A stretch of DNA of 64,000 nt from Chryseobacterium sp. FP211-J200 (GTDB lineage: Bacteria > Bacteroidota > Bacteroidia > Flavobacteriales > Weeksellaceae), in assembly GCF_001643375.1 (NCBI RefSeq), contig NZ_LSHB01000028.1:1-64000 (forward strand), written 5' to 3'. The position numbers were made by a program, and so were the translations under genes. Numbering within the stretch: position 1 is the first letter of the stretch; each line of letters starts with the position of its first letter. The notes below the pieces were generated by a model, which was not told the DNA's origin, ran no database searches, and saw nothing but the letters and a program-made list of their open reading frames with translations. Below are positions 24,023 to 32,769 of the stretch, piece by piece.

Positions 24023-27000
24023 ATGCAGCAACTTAGAAATCAGTATATTTTCGAAAACATCAACTTCTCAGGTTTTTCGATTTTTGATATTCAAAAGTAT
24101 TGCTCAGAAAGGATTGATATTGAGAGGGAAAATTTGAAGGATATCCAGCCTTATTTTATTGAAATTAATTCCGGTGTGTTTTATAAACCCTTATCGAATA
24201 TTGATTTTCCCAGCGTTGCAGTTAATTTTATTGGTAGTTCGCTTATTTTAGAATGTCCGTGCGATGCTCCAAAAACAAAAATGTGCAGCCACCAAGCTCA
24301 GGTTTTGTACACGATTATTGAACGACAGGATTTGCGTATTTTCTTTGATGAAAAGCTTCGACGAAAGAAGTTGGAAGACTTTGCAAAAGATTACGGATTA
24401 GAAAATGAACCTAATCTTGATGATTATTTTCAATTGGAACATATTCACAATTCTTTAAGAATCGAGCCTAAAATTAAAGAATTAATTAAGCTGAATTCTG
24501 AGGAGCTGCAGCAGAAATTATTGCCTAAAAATACCAATCCATTTCACGAAATACAAGTTCCGAATCCGTCAAAAAAAATGTTTCTGGTCCTTAAAAAACA
24601 TAAATATTATGACCGATTTGGCCTTGAACTTTTTGAAGCAGAAACCACACAATCCGGAAAAATTAAAAATCCAATAACGGCGATTGACCCTTCAAATCTG
24701 ATTTGGAAAGCCGAAACCATTGATGAAGCAAAATTCTATACTGCTGTTTTGAAATTTGAAAATCATCAAACCGAAGAAAAGAATGATGCCGACCTCGAAG
24801 CTTTAAAAATGGTGGTGAAAAATCCGCTTCATCTGCCAACATTTTATCACGACAAAAGCATTTCGGAAAATGTTTCTGCAAAATCAATCGTTTCGGTTGA
24901 TTTAAAATCATTGAATGCAGATATTGAACTTTCTGTTTTCAAAAAAGAACCATTCTTCGAAATCACTGGCGGAGTTTGGCTGAATGATGTTTTGCAGCCG
25001 TTTAAAAACATTAAAATTCAGTTTAATTATTTCATTTTTCACGAAAAAACACTGCATTTGGTTACTAATCTGGATATGCTTCGGGTGTTGGAATTTTTCA
25101 AATCGAACAGAGAAATTTTGCTGGTTCACTCATCCAAATTTGAAGAATTTAAACAAAACATTCTGTCCACTTTAGAAAAGCAAATCAAGATTAGCTACGC
25201 CTACATACAACCCGCTACAAAAAAGCAATTGGCTGAGAAATCCTTTGATGAAAAGGTCGAGAAAATCATTTATTTGGCAGACCAGAATGAGTATATTTCG
25301 ATAACGCCGGTGATGAAATACGGCAATGTGGAAATTCCTGTTTTTTCGAGGAAACAAATATTTGATACCGACCAAAACGGCAATGTTTTTCAGGTAGAAA
25401 GAGATGACAAAGAAGAGATAAAGCTTACGGCGACCATTATGCAGCAGCATCCCGAATTTGCCGAACAAATCGAGCAATACGAATATTTTTATCTACACAA
25501 AGACAAGTTTTTGGACGAAAATTGGTTCTTGGAAGCTTTTGAAAAATGGCGGAATGAAGGAATTGTAATTTTAGGTTTTAATGAATTAAAAAAGAACAAA
25601 CTGAACGCCAATAAAGCGGTCGTTTCCATAGCAGTTGTCAGCGGAATCAATTGGTTTAATACTGAAATTGATGTGAAATTCGGTAAGCAAAAAGCGTCAC
25701 TGAAACAGTTGCATAAATCCATCCGAAACAAAAGCAAATTTGTACAATTAGACGACGGAACTAACGGAATTCTGCCTGAAGAATGGATGAAAAAACTCAA
25801 CCTTTATTTCGATTCTGGCGAGATTTATGATGAACTTTTGAGATTGCCTAAAAGTAATTTTTCTGACATTAAAAACCTCTTTGATGAGAACGTTTTAAGC
25901 AAAGAAGTCAGTGAAGAAATCGAAACGTACAACAAAGCGTTGTCTGAAAATCAAAATATTCCCGAAACAGAAGTTCCTGCAGAATTGAATGCAACACTTC
26001 GGGATTATCAAAAACAAGGGCTCGATTGGCTGAATTATCTCGATGATTTCAATTTTGGAAGTTGTCTTGCCGACGATATGGGACTCGGGAAAACACTTCA
26101 AATCATTGCATTTATCCTTTCACAAAATAAAAAACAGCCTCAAAATACCAATCTTGTGGTGGTACCGACTTCCTTGCTTTTCAATTGGCAGGCAGAAGTC
26201 GAAAAATTTGCGCCTTCGATTAAAATTTTGACACATTACGGTGCCAACAGAATTAAAAATACGCTTCATTTTGCAGGTCACGAAATTGTGCTCACGACTT
26301 ATGGAATGCTGCTTTCCGATATTCGGTTTTTAAAAGAATTTAATTTTAATTATGTATTTCTAGACGAATCTCAAGCCATCAAAAATCCAAATTCTGAACG
26401 GTACAGAGCTGCAAGATTGTTGAAATCAAGAAATAAAGTCGTTTTAACCGGAACTCCAATTGAGAACAATACGTTCGATATCTATGGGCAACTTTCCTTT
26501 GCCATTCCTGGTTTGTTAGGAAGTAAACAATATTTCAGAGATATTTATTCCATTCCGATTGATAAATTTGAAAATACAAAACGCGCGACAGATTTACAGC
26601 ATAAGATAAAACCTTTTATCCTCAGACGAACCAAAAAGCAGGTCGCAAAAGAACTTCCCGACAAAACAGAAATGGTGATTTATTGCGAAATGGGAGAGGA
26701 GCAAAGGCTGATTTATAATGCTTACGAAAAAGAACTTCGGGAATATATTTCGGCAAAAGACGAGCACGAAATCGCCAAAAACAGTATGCACGTTCTGACA
26801 GGATTGACGAAGCTCAGACAAATTTGCGATTCTCCGACACTATTAAAAGACGAAGAACAATTTGGCGACAGTTCGGCAAAAATTGAAGTTCTGATGGAGC
26901 AGATTGAAAACAAATCTTCCCAACACAAGATTTTGGTTTTTTCACAGTTTGTATCAATGCTTGATTTGATAAAAGAAGAACTTCAAAAAAGAAATATCTC

Positions 27001-27373
27001 GTTCGAATATCTCACCGGACAGACAAAAAACAGAGCGGCAAAAGTCAATGAATTTCAGGAAAATGACCAAGTTCGTGTGTTTTTAATCAGCCTAAAAGCT
27101 GGCGGAACAGGGTTGAATTTAACAGAAGCCGACTACGTCTATCTTGTTGACCCGTGGTGGAATCCTGCCGTGGAAAATCAGGCTATCGACCGCTGTTACC
27201 GCATCGGACAAAAGAAAAACGTCATTGCCGTAAGGTTGATTTGTCCCAACACGGTTGAAGAAAAAATTATGAAACTTCAGCAGTCCAAAAAAGAGTTGGC
27301 GAACGATTTAATTACGACAGATAATTCCGTCTTCAAAAAATTATCGAAGCAGGATTTGATGGAGATGTTGTAA
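24023..27373 (+). CDS. SNF2-family DEAD/DEAH-box helicase with SWIM-like zinc finger
   Basis: The 1116-residue protein has a CxC...CxH cluster (CPCDAPKTKMCSH, near residue 80), typical of SWIM zinc fingers found in bacterial SNF2 proteins, and a long middle region. The ATPase core contains Walker A DDMGLGKT (about residue 685), DESQ box (about 781), VLTGTPIENN, VFSQFVSML, SLKAGGTGLNL and DPWWNPAVENQAIDRCYRIGQ. Such proteins translocate on double-stranded DNA and remodel protein-DNA complexes. Physiological role in flavobacteria is unclear. It stands alone between an AraC gene and a repeat-bearing spacer. Confidence 0.93.
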   Translation: MQQLRNQYIFENINFSGFSIFDIQKYCSERIDIERENLKDIQPYFIEINSGVFYKPLSNIDFPSVAVNFIGSSLILECPCDAPKTKMCSHQAQVLYTIIERQDLRIFFDEKLRRKKLEDFAKDYGLENEPNLDDYFQLEHIHNSLRIEPKIKELIKLNSEELQQKLLPKNTNPFHEIQVPNPSKKMFLVLKKHKYYDRFGLELFEAETTQSGKIKNPITAIDPSNLIWKAETIDEAKFYTAVLKFENHQTEEKNDADLEALKMVVKNPLHLPTFYHDKSISENVSAKSIVSVDLKSLNADIELSVFKKEPFFEITGGVWLNDVLQPFKNIKIQFNYFIFHEKTLHLVTNLDMLRVLEFFKSNREILLVHSSKFEEFKQNILSTLEKQIKISYAYIQPATKKQLAEKSFDEKVEKIIYLADQNEYISITPVMKYGNVEIPVFSRKQIFDTDQNGNVFQVERDDKEEIKLTATIMQQHPEFAEQIEQYEYFYLHKDKFLDENWFLEAFEKWRNEGIVILGFNELKKNKLNANKAVVSIAVVSGINWFNTEIDVKFGKQKASLKQLHKSIRNKSKFVQLDDGTNGILPEEWMKKLNLYFDSGEIYDELLRLPKSNFSDIKNLFDENVLSKEVSEEIETYNKALSENQNIPETEVPAELNATLRDYQKQGLDWLNYLDDFNFGSCLADDMGLGKTLQIIAFILSQNKKQPQNTNLVVVPTSLLFNWQAEVEKFAPSIKILTHYGANRIKNTLHFAGHEIVLTTYGMLLSDIRFLKEFNFNYVFLDESQAIKNPNSERYRAARLLKSRNKVVLTGTPIENNTFDIYGQLSFAIPGLLGSKQYFRDIYSIPIDKFENTKRATDLQHKIKPFILRRTKKQVAKELPDKTEMVIYCEMGEEQRLIYNAYEKELREYISAKDEHEIAKNSMHVLTGLTKLRQICDSPTLLKDEEQFGDSSAKIEVLMEQIENKSSQHKILVFSQFVSMLDLIKEELQKRNISFEYLTGQTKNRAAKVNEFQENDQVRVFLISLKAGGTGLNLTEADYVYLVDPWWNPAVENQAIDRCYRIGQKKNVIAVRLICPNTVEEKIMKLQQSKKELANDLITTDNSVFKKLSKQDLMEML

Positions 27374-27432
27374 GAAATTATTTTTTATGGCAGCTTTTGA
27401 CTGTGTCGAATAGCGATTTTTAATTATTTTAT

Positions 27433-27531
27433 GGCAGCTATTTCCGCCTTCCGTTCCCGCTTTTTTGCAAATTTCCCAAAGCTTTCCCATTACTGAAATT
27501 TCCAAAAAGAGCTCCACTCAAGTCGGGCTGC
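27433..27531 (+). repeat. Dispersed hairpin repeat, copy B (AGCTCC subtype)
   Basis: The left end GGCAGCTATTTCCGCCTTCC and right end CTCAAGTCGGGCTGC match the other copies. Inner arms GCTTTTTTGCAAATTTC and GAAATTTCCAAAAAGAGC pair with one bulge and one mismatch. The spacer 27374-27704 also has ATTTTTTATGGCAGCT at about 27380, a partial second left end. Nothing else is seen in this 330-bp stretch. Confidence 0.88.
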
Positions 27532-27704
27532 GTGAGATTCGGTTTCATTCCAGCCGTGGTGCTATAACTTTTGCTCCATTTCATTACGCAAATCTATATT
27601 TTCTGCAGAATTATACTTCGTCATTTCGGATACAACCAAACTCATTTTGGCAACATTTCCCTCACTGCGTCTGCGGACATTTGTATTATAAAATTTAAAC
27701 AAAA

Positions 27705-28520
27705 TTGACAATGCAAAAAACAATTTTCATTACATGCGCATCATCAGGATTAGGAAAAGCGACAGCCAGATTATTTCAGTCAAACGGCTGGAATGTCATC
27801 GCAACAATGCGAAATCCCGAAAAAGAAACTGAACTTTCTCAATTAGAAAACGTAACCTTGCTTCCGTTGGATGTTACCAATCTCGAGCAGATTCAGGAAA
27901 CAGTAAAAACAGCGATTGAACTTCATACGATTGATGTGGTTTTCAACAATGCAGGTTATGGTTTAATCGGTGCTTTGGAAGCGTTGACAGACGAACAAAT
28001 CGTAAAACAGCTGGACACCAATCTACTTGGCGTAATTCGTGTGACGCAGGCTTTCATTCCTTATTTCAGGAAAAACAGAAACGGATTATTTATTACCACA
28101 ACCTCCATTGGAGGATTATTGACTTTCCCTCTGGATTCCCTTTATCACGCTACAAAATGGGCTTTGGAAGGCTGGAGCGAAAGTATGTCTTTTGAGCTGG
28201 CTTTGCACAATGTTGGCATCAAAACCATTGCGCCGGGCGGAATTAAAACTAATTTTGCAGGAGAATCCTTAGCCGTTGCCAATCATCCGGCTTATGAAGA
28301 AGGTATGCAGAAATTATTTGAATTAATGAATCCCGACAACTTCGAACCTGTGGAATGGATTGCTGATGTGGTTTACGAAGCGGCCACAGACGGAAAAAGC
28401 CAATTGCGATATGTTACAGGAGAATTTGCCAATCAGCTATACGATCGTCGTTTGGAAATCGGTTCAGAGGCTGCAGTTGAAGAGATGAAACAGATGGTTT
28501 TTGGAGATTTAATCAATTAA
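27705..28520 (+). CDS. SDR-family oxidoreductase
   Basis: The 271-residue SDR has the TCASSGLGKA cofactor loop (alanine replacing the first glycine of TGxxxGxG), NNAGYG, TTTSIGGLL and YHATKWALEGW (YxxxK). The pattern matches the subgroup often labelled 'SDR family oxidoreductase, retinol dehydrogenase-like'. Residues after the second strand (MRNP) favour NADP. An AraC gene starts 11 bp downstream in the same direction, so the pair is co-transcribed and the regulator is probably auto-linked to this enzyme. Substrate unknown. Confidence 0.9.
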   Translation: MTMQKTIFITCASSGLGKATARLFQSNGWNVIATMRNPEKETELSQLENVTLLPLDVTNLEQIQETVKTAIELHTIDVVFNNAGYGLIGALEALTDEQIVKQLDTNLLGVIRVTQAFIPYFRKNRNGLFITTTSIGGLLTFPLDSLYHATKWALEGWSESMSFELALHNVGIKTIAPGGIKTNFAGESLAVANHPAYEEGMQKLFELMNPDNFEPVEWIADVVYEAATDGKSQLRYVTGEFANQLYDRRLEIGSEAAVEEMKQMVFGDLIN

Positions 28521-28531
28521 AAAATTAAGAA

Positions 28532-29437
28532 ATGAATAACCCGATAAAAGTAGATTCTATATCTGAGCTTCACGAGATGCTTGGTTTTGGTAAGCCCGTT
28601 CATCCCTTGATTAGCATTAATGACAACACCAATATGATTGTTGACGATAACCTCTTGAACCAGCATTTTCTGTTCAATTTCTACAAGATTTCTTACAAAA
28701 AAACACTGAAAGGTAAGATGGGATACGGGCAAGGCTATTATGATTTTGATGAAGGCGGAATGATTTTGAAGGCTCCAAACCAGTTACTTTCCACAAGTGC
28801 TGAAGATATGGAATATGAAGGTTTGACATTGCTCATTCATCCCGACTTTTTTAGGAATTATTCATTAGCTACCGGTATTAAAAACTTTGGATTCTTTTCA
28901 TATTCTGCGAACGAAGCTTTATTTTTATCAGACAAAGAAAAGCAGACAATATTTTCAGTTTTTGATAATATTAAGGAAGAGTTGAATAATACGATTGATG
29001 ATTTCAGCCAAGATGTTATTCTTTCGCATATCGAGGTTCTGCTCAATTACAGCAACCGTTTTTATAAGCGCCAATTCATTACCAGAAAAGCAGTGAACAA
29101 TGATTTGCTTTCGAAAATTGAAGAACTTTTAAATGTCTATTTTGATAAAGAAAACGGATTGAATCAAGGATTGCCAACCGTTGACTTTCTCGCAACCGAA
29201 CTCAGTCTTTCTCCAAGATATTTAAGTGATATGCTTCGGTCTTTGACGGGACAAAATGCTCAACAACTCATCCACGAAAAACTGATTGAAAAAGCCAAAG
29301 ATTACCTCACGACGACTCAACTTTCAGTAGCAGAAATCGCTTATCAATTTGGTTTTGAACATCCGCAGTCTTTCAATAAGTTATTTAAGAATAAGACCAA
29401 TCAGACGCCATTAGAATTTAAGCAAGTATTTAATTAG
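28532..29437 (+). CDS. AraC-family transcriptional regulator
   Basis: The 301-residue protein has an N-terminal effector region (LHEMLGFGKPVHPLISIND) like that of the other AraC genes here. Its C-terminal AraC domain contains ATELSLSPRYLSDMLRSLTGQ and VAEIAYQFGFEHPQSFNKLFKNKTNQTPLEF. It follows an SDR gene by 11 bp, an operon arrangement. It is a paralog of the disrupted AraC gene at 18646 and of that at 19650. Confidence 0.9.
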   Translation: MNNPIKVDSISELHEMLGFGKPVHPLISINDNTNMIVDDNLLNQHFLFNFYKISYKKTLKGKMGYGQGYYDFDEGGMILKAPNQLLSTSAEDMEYEGLTLLIHPDFFRNYSLATGIKNFGFFSYSANEALFLSDKEKQTIFSVFDNIKEELNNTIDDFSQDVILSHIEVLLNYSNRFYKRQFITRKAVNNDLLSKIEELLNVYFDKENGLNQGLPTVDFLATELSLSPRYLSDMLRSLTGQNAQQLIHEKLIEKAKDYLTTTQLSVAEIAYQFGFEHPQSFNKLFKNKTNQTPLEFKQVFN

Positions 29438-29462
29438 TAATAAGGATATAAAATTTTAAAAA

Positions 29463-29822
29463 TCAATGTCCGATAATTCTTTTTCTGTGATTAATGCCCC
29501 AATCTGCTAGTGCTTGGATGATGGGTTCTAAGGTTTGACCGTAATCTGTCAGTTCGTAGCTTACAGTGATTGGTTTTGTATTGTTGACGGTTCTTGTGAT
29601 GATACCATTGATTTCTAAACCCTGCAATTCTTTCGAAAGCATTTTTGCGCCAAGACCATCGATTTGTCTTTGCAAATCTGTAAAGTTTTTTTTACCGTAC
29701 AATAAAACACTAATTACTTTAATTTTCCATTTTCCACTGATTAAATCAAGTGTGTCCTGTATTGCAAAAAGAATTTTGGAACAGTCGGCTTGTTCTTCGG
29801 GTAAAGATTTTTTCTTAGTCAT
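29463..29822 (-). CDS. HxlR-family transcriptional regulator
   Basis: The 119-residue winged-helix protein has the HxlR signature: a Cys near the start (ADCSKILFAIQDTLDLISGKWKIKVISVLLYGKKNFTDLQRQIDGLGAKMLSKELQGLEINGII), then the wing TVSYELTDYGQTL. Family members often sense electrophiles or thiol stress through the conserved Cys and repress an adjacent oxidoreductase. The divergent SDR gene at 29929 is the obvious candidate target, and the two promoters overlap. Confidence 0.92.
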   Translation of the reverse strand: MTKKKSLPEEQADCSKILFAIQDTLDLISGKWKIKVISVLLYGKKNFTDLQRQIDGLGAKMLSKELQGLEINGIITRTVNNTKPITVSYELTDYGQTLEPIIQALADWGINHRKRIIGH

Positions 29823-29870
29823 TGTAAAATTTTATATGATGATACTTACTATACTCAAGGAAATGCATAT

Positions 29871-29903
29871 CAAAAGTAAAGTTACTTTCATTTAGCTTTG
29901 CAA
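29871..29903 (-). promoter_or_regulatory. hxlR promoter, overlapping the divergent SDR promoter
   Basis: On the minus strand TTG (29903-29901) and TACTTTTG (29878-29871) are 22 bases apart. On the plus strand TAGCTTTG (29893-29900) serves the SDR gene. The two interlock within 33 bp, so one bound regulator could act on both. Confidence 0.6.
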
Positions 29904-29928
29904 ACATAATTAATTAAAATTTAAATAA

Positions 29929-30684
29929 ATGACAACAAAATTGAAAGATAAAATAGCAATCGTAACAGGCGCTTCAAAGGGAATTGGTGCAGGCATTGCG
30001 AAAGCATTTGGAAAAGCGGGTGCAACTGTAATAGTAAACTACGCAACAAATGATAAAATCGCCAATGAGGTTGTGAAAGAAATCGAAAATAATGGTGGAA
30101 GAGCTATTGCAATAAAGGCCGATCTGAGTAATTCTGCAGAAGTAAAGCAAATGTTTGACAAAATATTTGCTGAATTTGGAAAAGTTGATATTTTGGTAAA
30201 TAATGCGGGAGTCGCAGTATTTGAAATGATTGATGATTTTACAGAAAATGCCTTTCATCAGCAATTTAATTTAAATGTTTTGGGTTATCTGCTAGCAACC
30301 CAGCAAGCAGTAAAATATATGAATGACGGGGGAAGCATCATCAATATCAGTTCTATTTTGAGCACAGATCCCTATTTGGCTTCCAGCATTTATTCTGCGA
30401 CAAAAGGTGCTGTAGATACAATGACTTTGGCATTGGCAAGAGAACTCGGACCTCGAAAGATAAGAGTGAATTCTATTCTTCCGGGTCATACCAATACGCC
30501 GGGAACTGATGGGAATTTTGCTGGTGTATTTGGAGAAAAATTAATCGAAGGAACACCTCTTGGTAGATTCGGGGAACCGGAAGATATTGCACCATTAGCT
30601 GTTTTTCTTGCTTCAGAAGATGCACATTGGATAACAGGCGAATCCATAAGAGCTTCCGGTGGAGTAAGAGGTGTTGGTTATTAG
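29929..30684 (+). CDS. SDR-family oxidoreductase
   Basis: The 251-residue classical SDR has TGASKGIGAGIAKA, NNAGVAVFE, ISSILS with the catalytic Ser region, and YSATKGAVDTM (YxxxK). The end ITGESIRASGGVRGVGY resembles the FabG-like 3-ketoacyl reductase and glucose dehydrogenase group. Basic/asparagine residues after strand 2 (NYATNDK) suggest NADP. It is divergent from hxlR and followed 22 bp later by a small NTF2-like gene, so the two are likely one operon under HxlR control. Confidence 0.92.
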   Translation: MTTKLKDKIAIVTGASKGIGAGIAKAFGKAGATVIVNYATNDKIANEVVKEIENNGGRAIAIKADLSNSAEVKQMFDKIFAEFGKVDILVNNAGVAVFEMIDDFTENAFHQQFNLNVLGYLLATQQAVKYMNDGGSIINISSILSTDPYLASSIYSATKGAVDTMTLALARELGPRKIRVNSILPGHTNTPGTDGNFAGVFGEKLIEGTPLGRFGEPEDIAPLAVFLASEDAHWITGESIRASGGVRGVGY

Positions 30685-30706
30685 TAATTTTAAAATAATA
30701 ATTAGG

Positions 30707-31045
30707 ATGATGAATATAGAAACCTTTATCAAAGATTGGATTGCAGTCAGCAACAGTTACGACACCGAAAAATATCTTGAATTTTACAACGAAAATGCAG
30801 TCCTAGACGACCCATCGGTCGGCAGAAAATTTACGTGTCACAGCGGAATCAAAGATTATTTTGTGAGTTATTTTATTGGTTATAAAACGCAGACTGAATT
30901 GAGGAAATTAGAAATCAAAGAAAACTCAGCTTATCTGGAAGTTGAATTTACAGGAGAATTTCCAGAGGGTAAAATTGGCGGAAGCTTTGATTTTACTTTT
31001 AAAAATGATAAAATTGAATTTGTAAAAGCTGACTTAATACATTGA
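30707..31045 (+). CDS. SnoaL/NTF2-like small protein
   Basis: The 112-residue protein starts at 30707 (or the adjacent ATG at 30710), with AGG just before it. It has the NTF2-like pattern: helix FIKDWIAVSNSYDTEKYLEFYNENAVLDDPS, then strands through FTGEFPEGKIGGSFDFTFKNDKI. SnoaL-like domains bind small hydrophobic substrates; some isomerise polyketides, many have no known activity. Likely co-transcribed with the SDR upstream. The in-frame extension to 30671 overlaps the SDR gene and is not used. Confidence 0.75.
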   Translation: MMNIETFIKDWIAVSNSYDTEKYLEFYNENAVLDDPSVGRKFTCHSGIKDYFVSYFIGYKTQTELRKLEIKENSAYLEVEFTGEFPEGKIGGSFDFTFKNDKIEFVKADLIH

Positions 31046-31134
31046 CTAGGATAAGCCATTTTATAAAACTGTCAACCTTTTTTAAAATCTACCATTTCGA
31101 TAAAACTTTTTATATTAGTAGAATAAATTAAATA

Positions 31135-32166
31135 ATGACCGAGCCCAATCAACTGCTTTTCTTTTTTAGTGCGTTAGGTGCGTTCAATGGTTTTCTGCTT
31201 TCGATATATTTTGCAGTAAATGCGAAGAAAAAGATTTTTGCTAACTACTTTTTGGCTTTGTTGTTATTGGTTTTAAGCATTAGAATTATCAAGTCAGTGT
31301 TTTTCTATTTTAATCCACAACTGTCCAATATTTTTATTCAAATCGGACTTTCCGCTTGCATTTTGATTGGTCCATTTTTGTTTTTATATCTAAAATCTTA
31401 TTCAAATAACGATAAACCCAATTGGGCACTTCATACCCTTCCGTTTATCGTGGGAATTACCATTTTAGGAATTTCTTATCCTTATATGGAACATCGCATT
31501 GTTTGGAGCAAATGGATTGTGACCGGAATTTATCTTCAATGGTTGATTTATATTCTCGCATCATTCAAATATCTTAAACCGATTTTTAAAAAACTAAAGG
31601 AGAAAGAAAAGTTAAAGGATATTGATGTTTGGTTGCTCAGTATTTATCTGGGTGTTGCTTTCATTTTGTTGGCTTACAAATTTGGAACGTATGCGTCGTA
31701 CATTGTCGGAGCGTTATCTTTTTCTTTTGTGTTTTATTTGATTCTGTTGTTGGTCATTTTCAGAAACAGCAGAGAAACTACTTTTTTTCAGGAAAAAGAG
31801 AAGTACAAAAACAAAGCAATTGATAAGGAAACATCAAATTTAATTGAGCAAAAACTTACAATAATTGTAGAAAAAGAATTGTTTCTTGACCCAAATTTCA
31901 CCCTCGAAATTGCCGCAAAAGAACTGCAGGTGACGAAGCATCTTTTATCGCAATACATTAATGAAAATTTAGGAAAATCTTTTTCAAATCTCATCAAAGA
32001 ATACCGAATCGAAAAAGCAAAACAGTTATTGCAAACTGAAAGCAATTTCACCATAGAAGGTTTGGGTTACGACAGTGGTTTTAGTTCGAAATCAACGTTT
32101 TTCACTGCTTTCAAAAAAATCACAGGTTTCACGCCTGCGGAATATCAAAAACTACATTCAAAATAA
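31135..32166 (+). CDS. AraC-family regulator with N-terminal membrane domain
   Basis: The 343-residue protein has about seven hydrophobic helices in residues 1-215 (LFFFSALGAFNGFLLSIYFAV to FSFVFYLILLLVIF). A cytoplasmic AraC domain follows near 240-343, with AAKELQVTKHLLSQYINENLGKS and IEGLGYDSGFSSKSTFFTAFKKITGFTPAEYQ. This architecture is widespread in Bacteroidota and suggests sensing at or in the inner membrane. It precedes the two secreted genes at 32276 and 32770, which are candidate targets. Confidence 0.9.
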   Translation: MTEPNQLLFFFSALGAFNGFLLSIYFAVNAKKKIFANYFLALLLLVLSIRIIKSVFFYFNPQLSNIFIQIGLSACILIGPFLFLYLKSYSNNDKPNWALHTLPFIVGITILGISYPYMEHRIVWSKWIVTGIYLQWLIYILASFKYLKPIFKKLKEKEKLKDIDVWLLSIYLGVAFILLAYKFGTYASYIVGALSFSFVFYLILLLVIFRNSRETTFFQEKEKYKNKAIDKETSNLIEQKLTIIVEKELFLDPNFTLEIAAKELQVTKHLLSQYINENLGKSFSNLIKEYRIEKAKQLLQTESNFTIEGLGYDSGFSSKSTFFTAFKKITGFTPAEYQKLHSK

Positions 32167-32275
32167 GTTCTATTTTATAGAATTGAACTCCTAAACTATA
32201 AATGAAACCCTTTAAATAGTGCGTTTCCCGGATATTTGTACTCATTAATTTTAACAATTTTAAATCATTAAAAAA

Positions 32276-32743
32276 ATGAGAAAAGTACTTTTATTGATTG
32301 GGTTCAATCTTTTATTTTTGAACTTCAATGCACAAACTGATGACGCAGCAAGCGATTGGAATCAAATCGAAAAAACCTTAAATCTTTACATTGACGGTGT
32401 CGGTACGAGCGATTCTGTGAAGGTTTCAAAATCCTTTCACAATTCCTGGCAACTGAAATATCTTGAGGACGACCAACAGTTGAACATCATCAAAAAAGCA
32501 AAGTATATGGAACGTTTTAATACGGCTCCGCACGCAAAATCCAGCAATTGGTCTGGGCGTATTGTTTTTATTGATATTACCAATACCGCAGCCATTGGCA
32601 AAGTAGAAATCAGTACTTCAAAATTGCTGTTTACAGATTATTTTAATCTAATGAAGACGAAAGACGGCTGGTTTTTAGTCGATAAAATTTCGACCAGAAC
32701 ACCGCACAAAACAGTTGAAGTTCCTGCGATGAAATCTAAGTAG
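32276..32743 (+). CDS. Secreted NTF2-like (lumazine-binding-type) protein
   Basis: The 155-residue product has a signal peptide (MRKVLLLIGFNLLFLNFNAQ) and one NTF2-like domain (IEKTLNLYIDGVGTSDSVKVSKSFHNSWQLKYL ... FTDYFNLMKTKDGWFLVDKI). The pattern fits the family annotated as 'putative lumazine-binding', small cone-shaped proteins usually without a known activity. The same domain is fused to the C-terminus of the next protein, so the two probably arose by duplication or act on the same ligand. Exported to the periplasm. Confidence 0.82.
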   Translation: MRKVLLLIGFNLLFLNFNAQTDDAASDWNQIEKTLNLYIDGVGTSDSVKVSKSFHNSWQLKYLEDDQQLNIIKKAKYMERFNTAPHAKSSNWSGRIVFIDITNTAAIGKVEISTSKLLFTDYFNLMKTKDGWFLVDKISTRTPHKTVEVPAMKSK

Positions 32744-32769
32744 TTTATTCAAATTTAAATGAAATACTT

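Noticed and set aside
27465-27698. 77-codon open frame in the spacer before the SDR gene
   Set aside because: It runs through the dispersed repeat copy B and has no conserved features.
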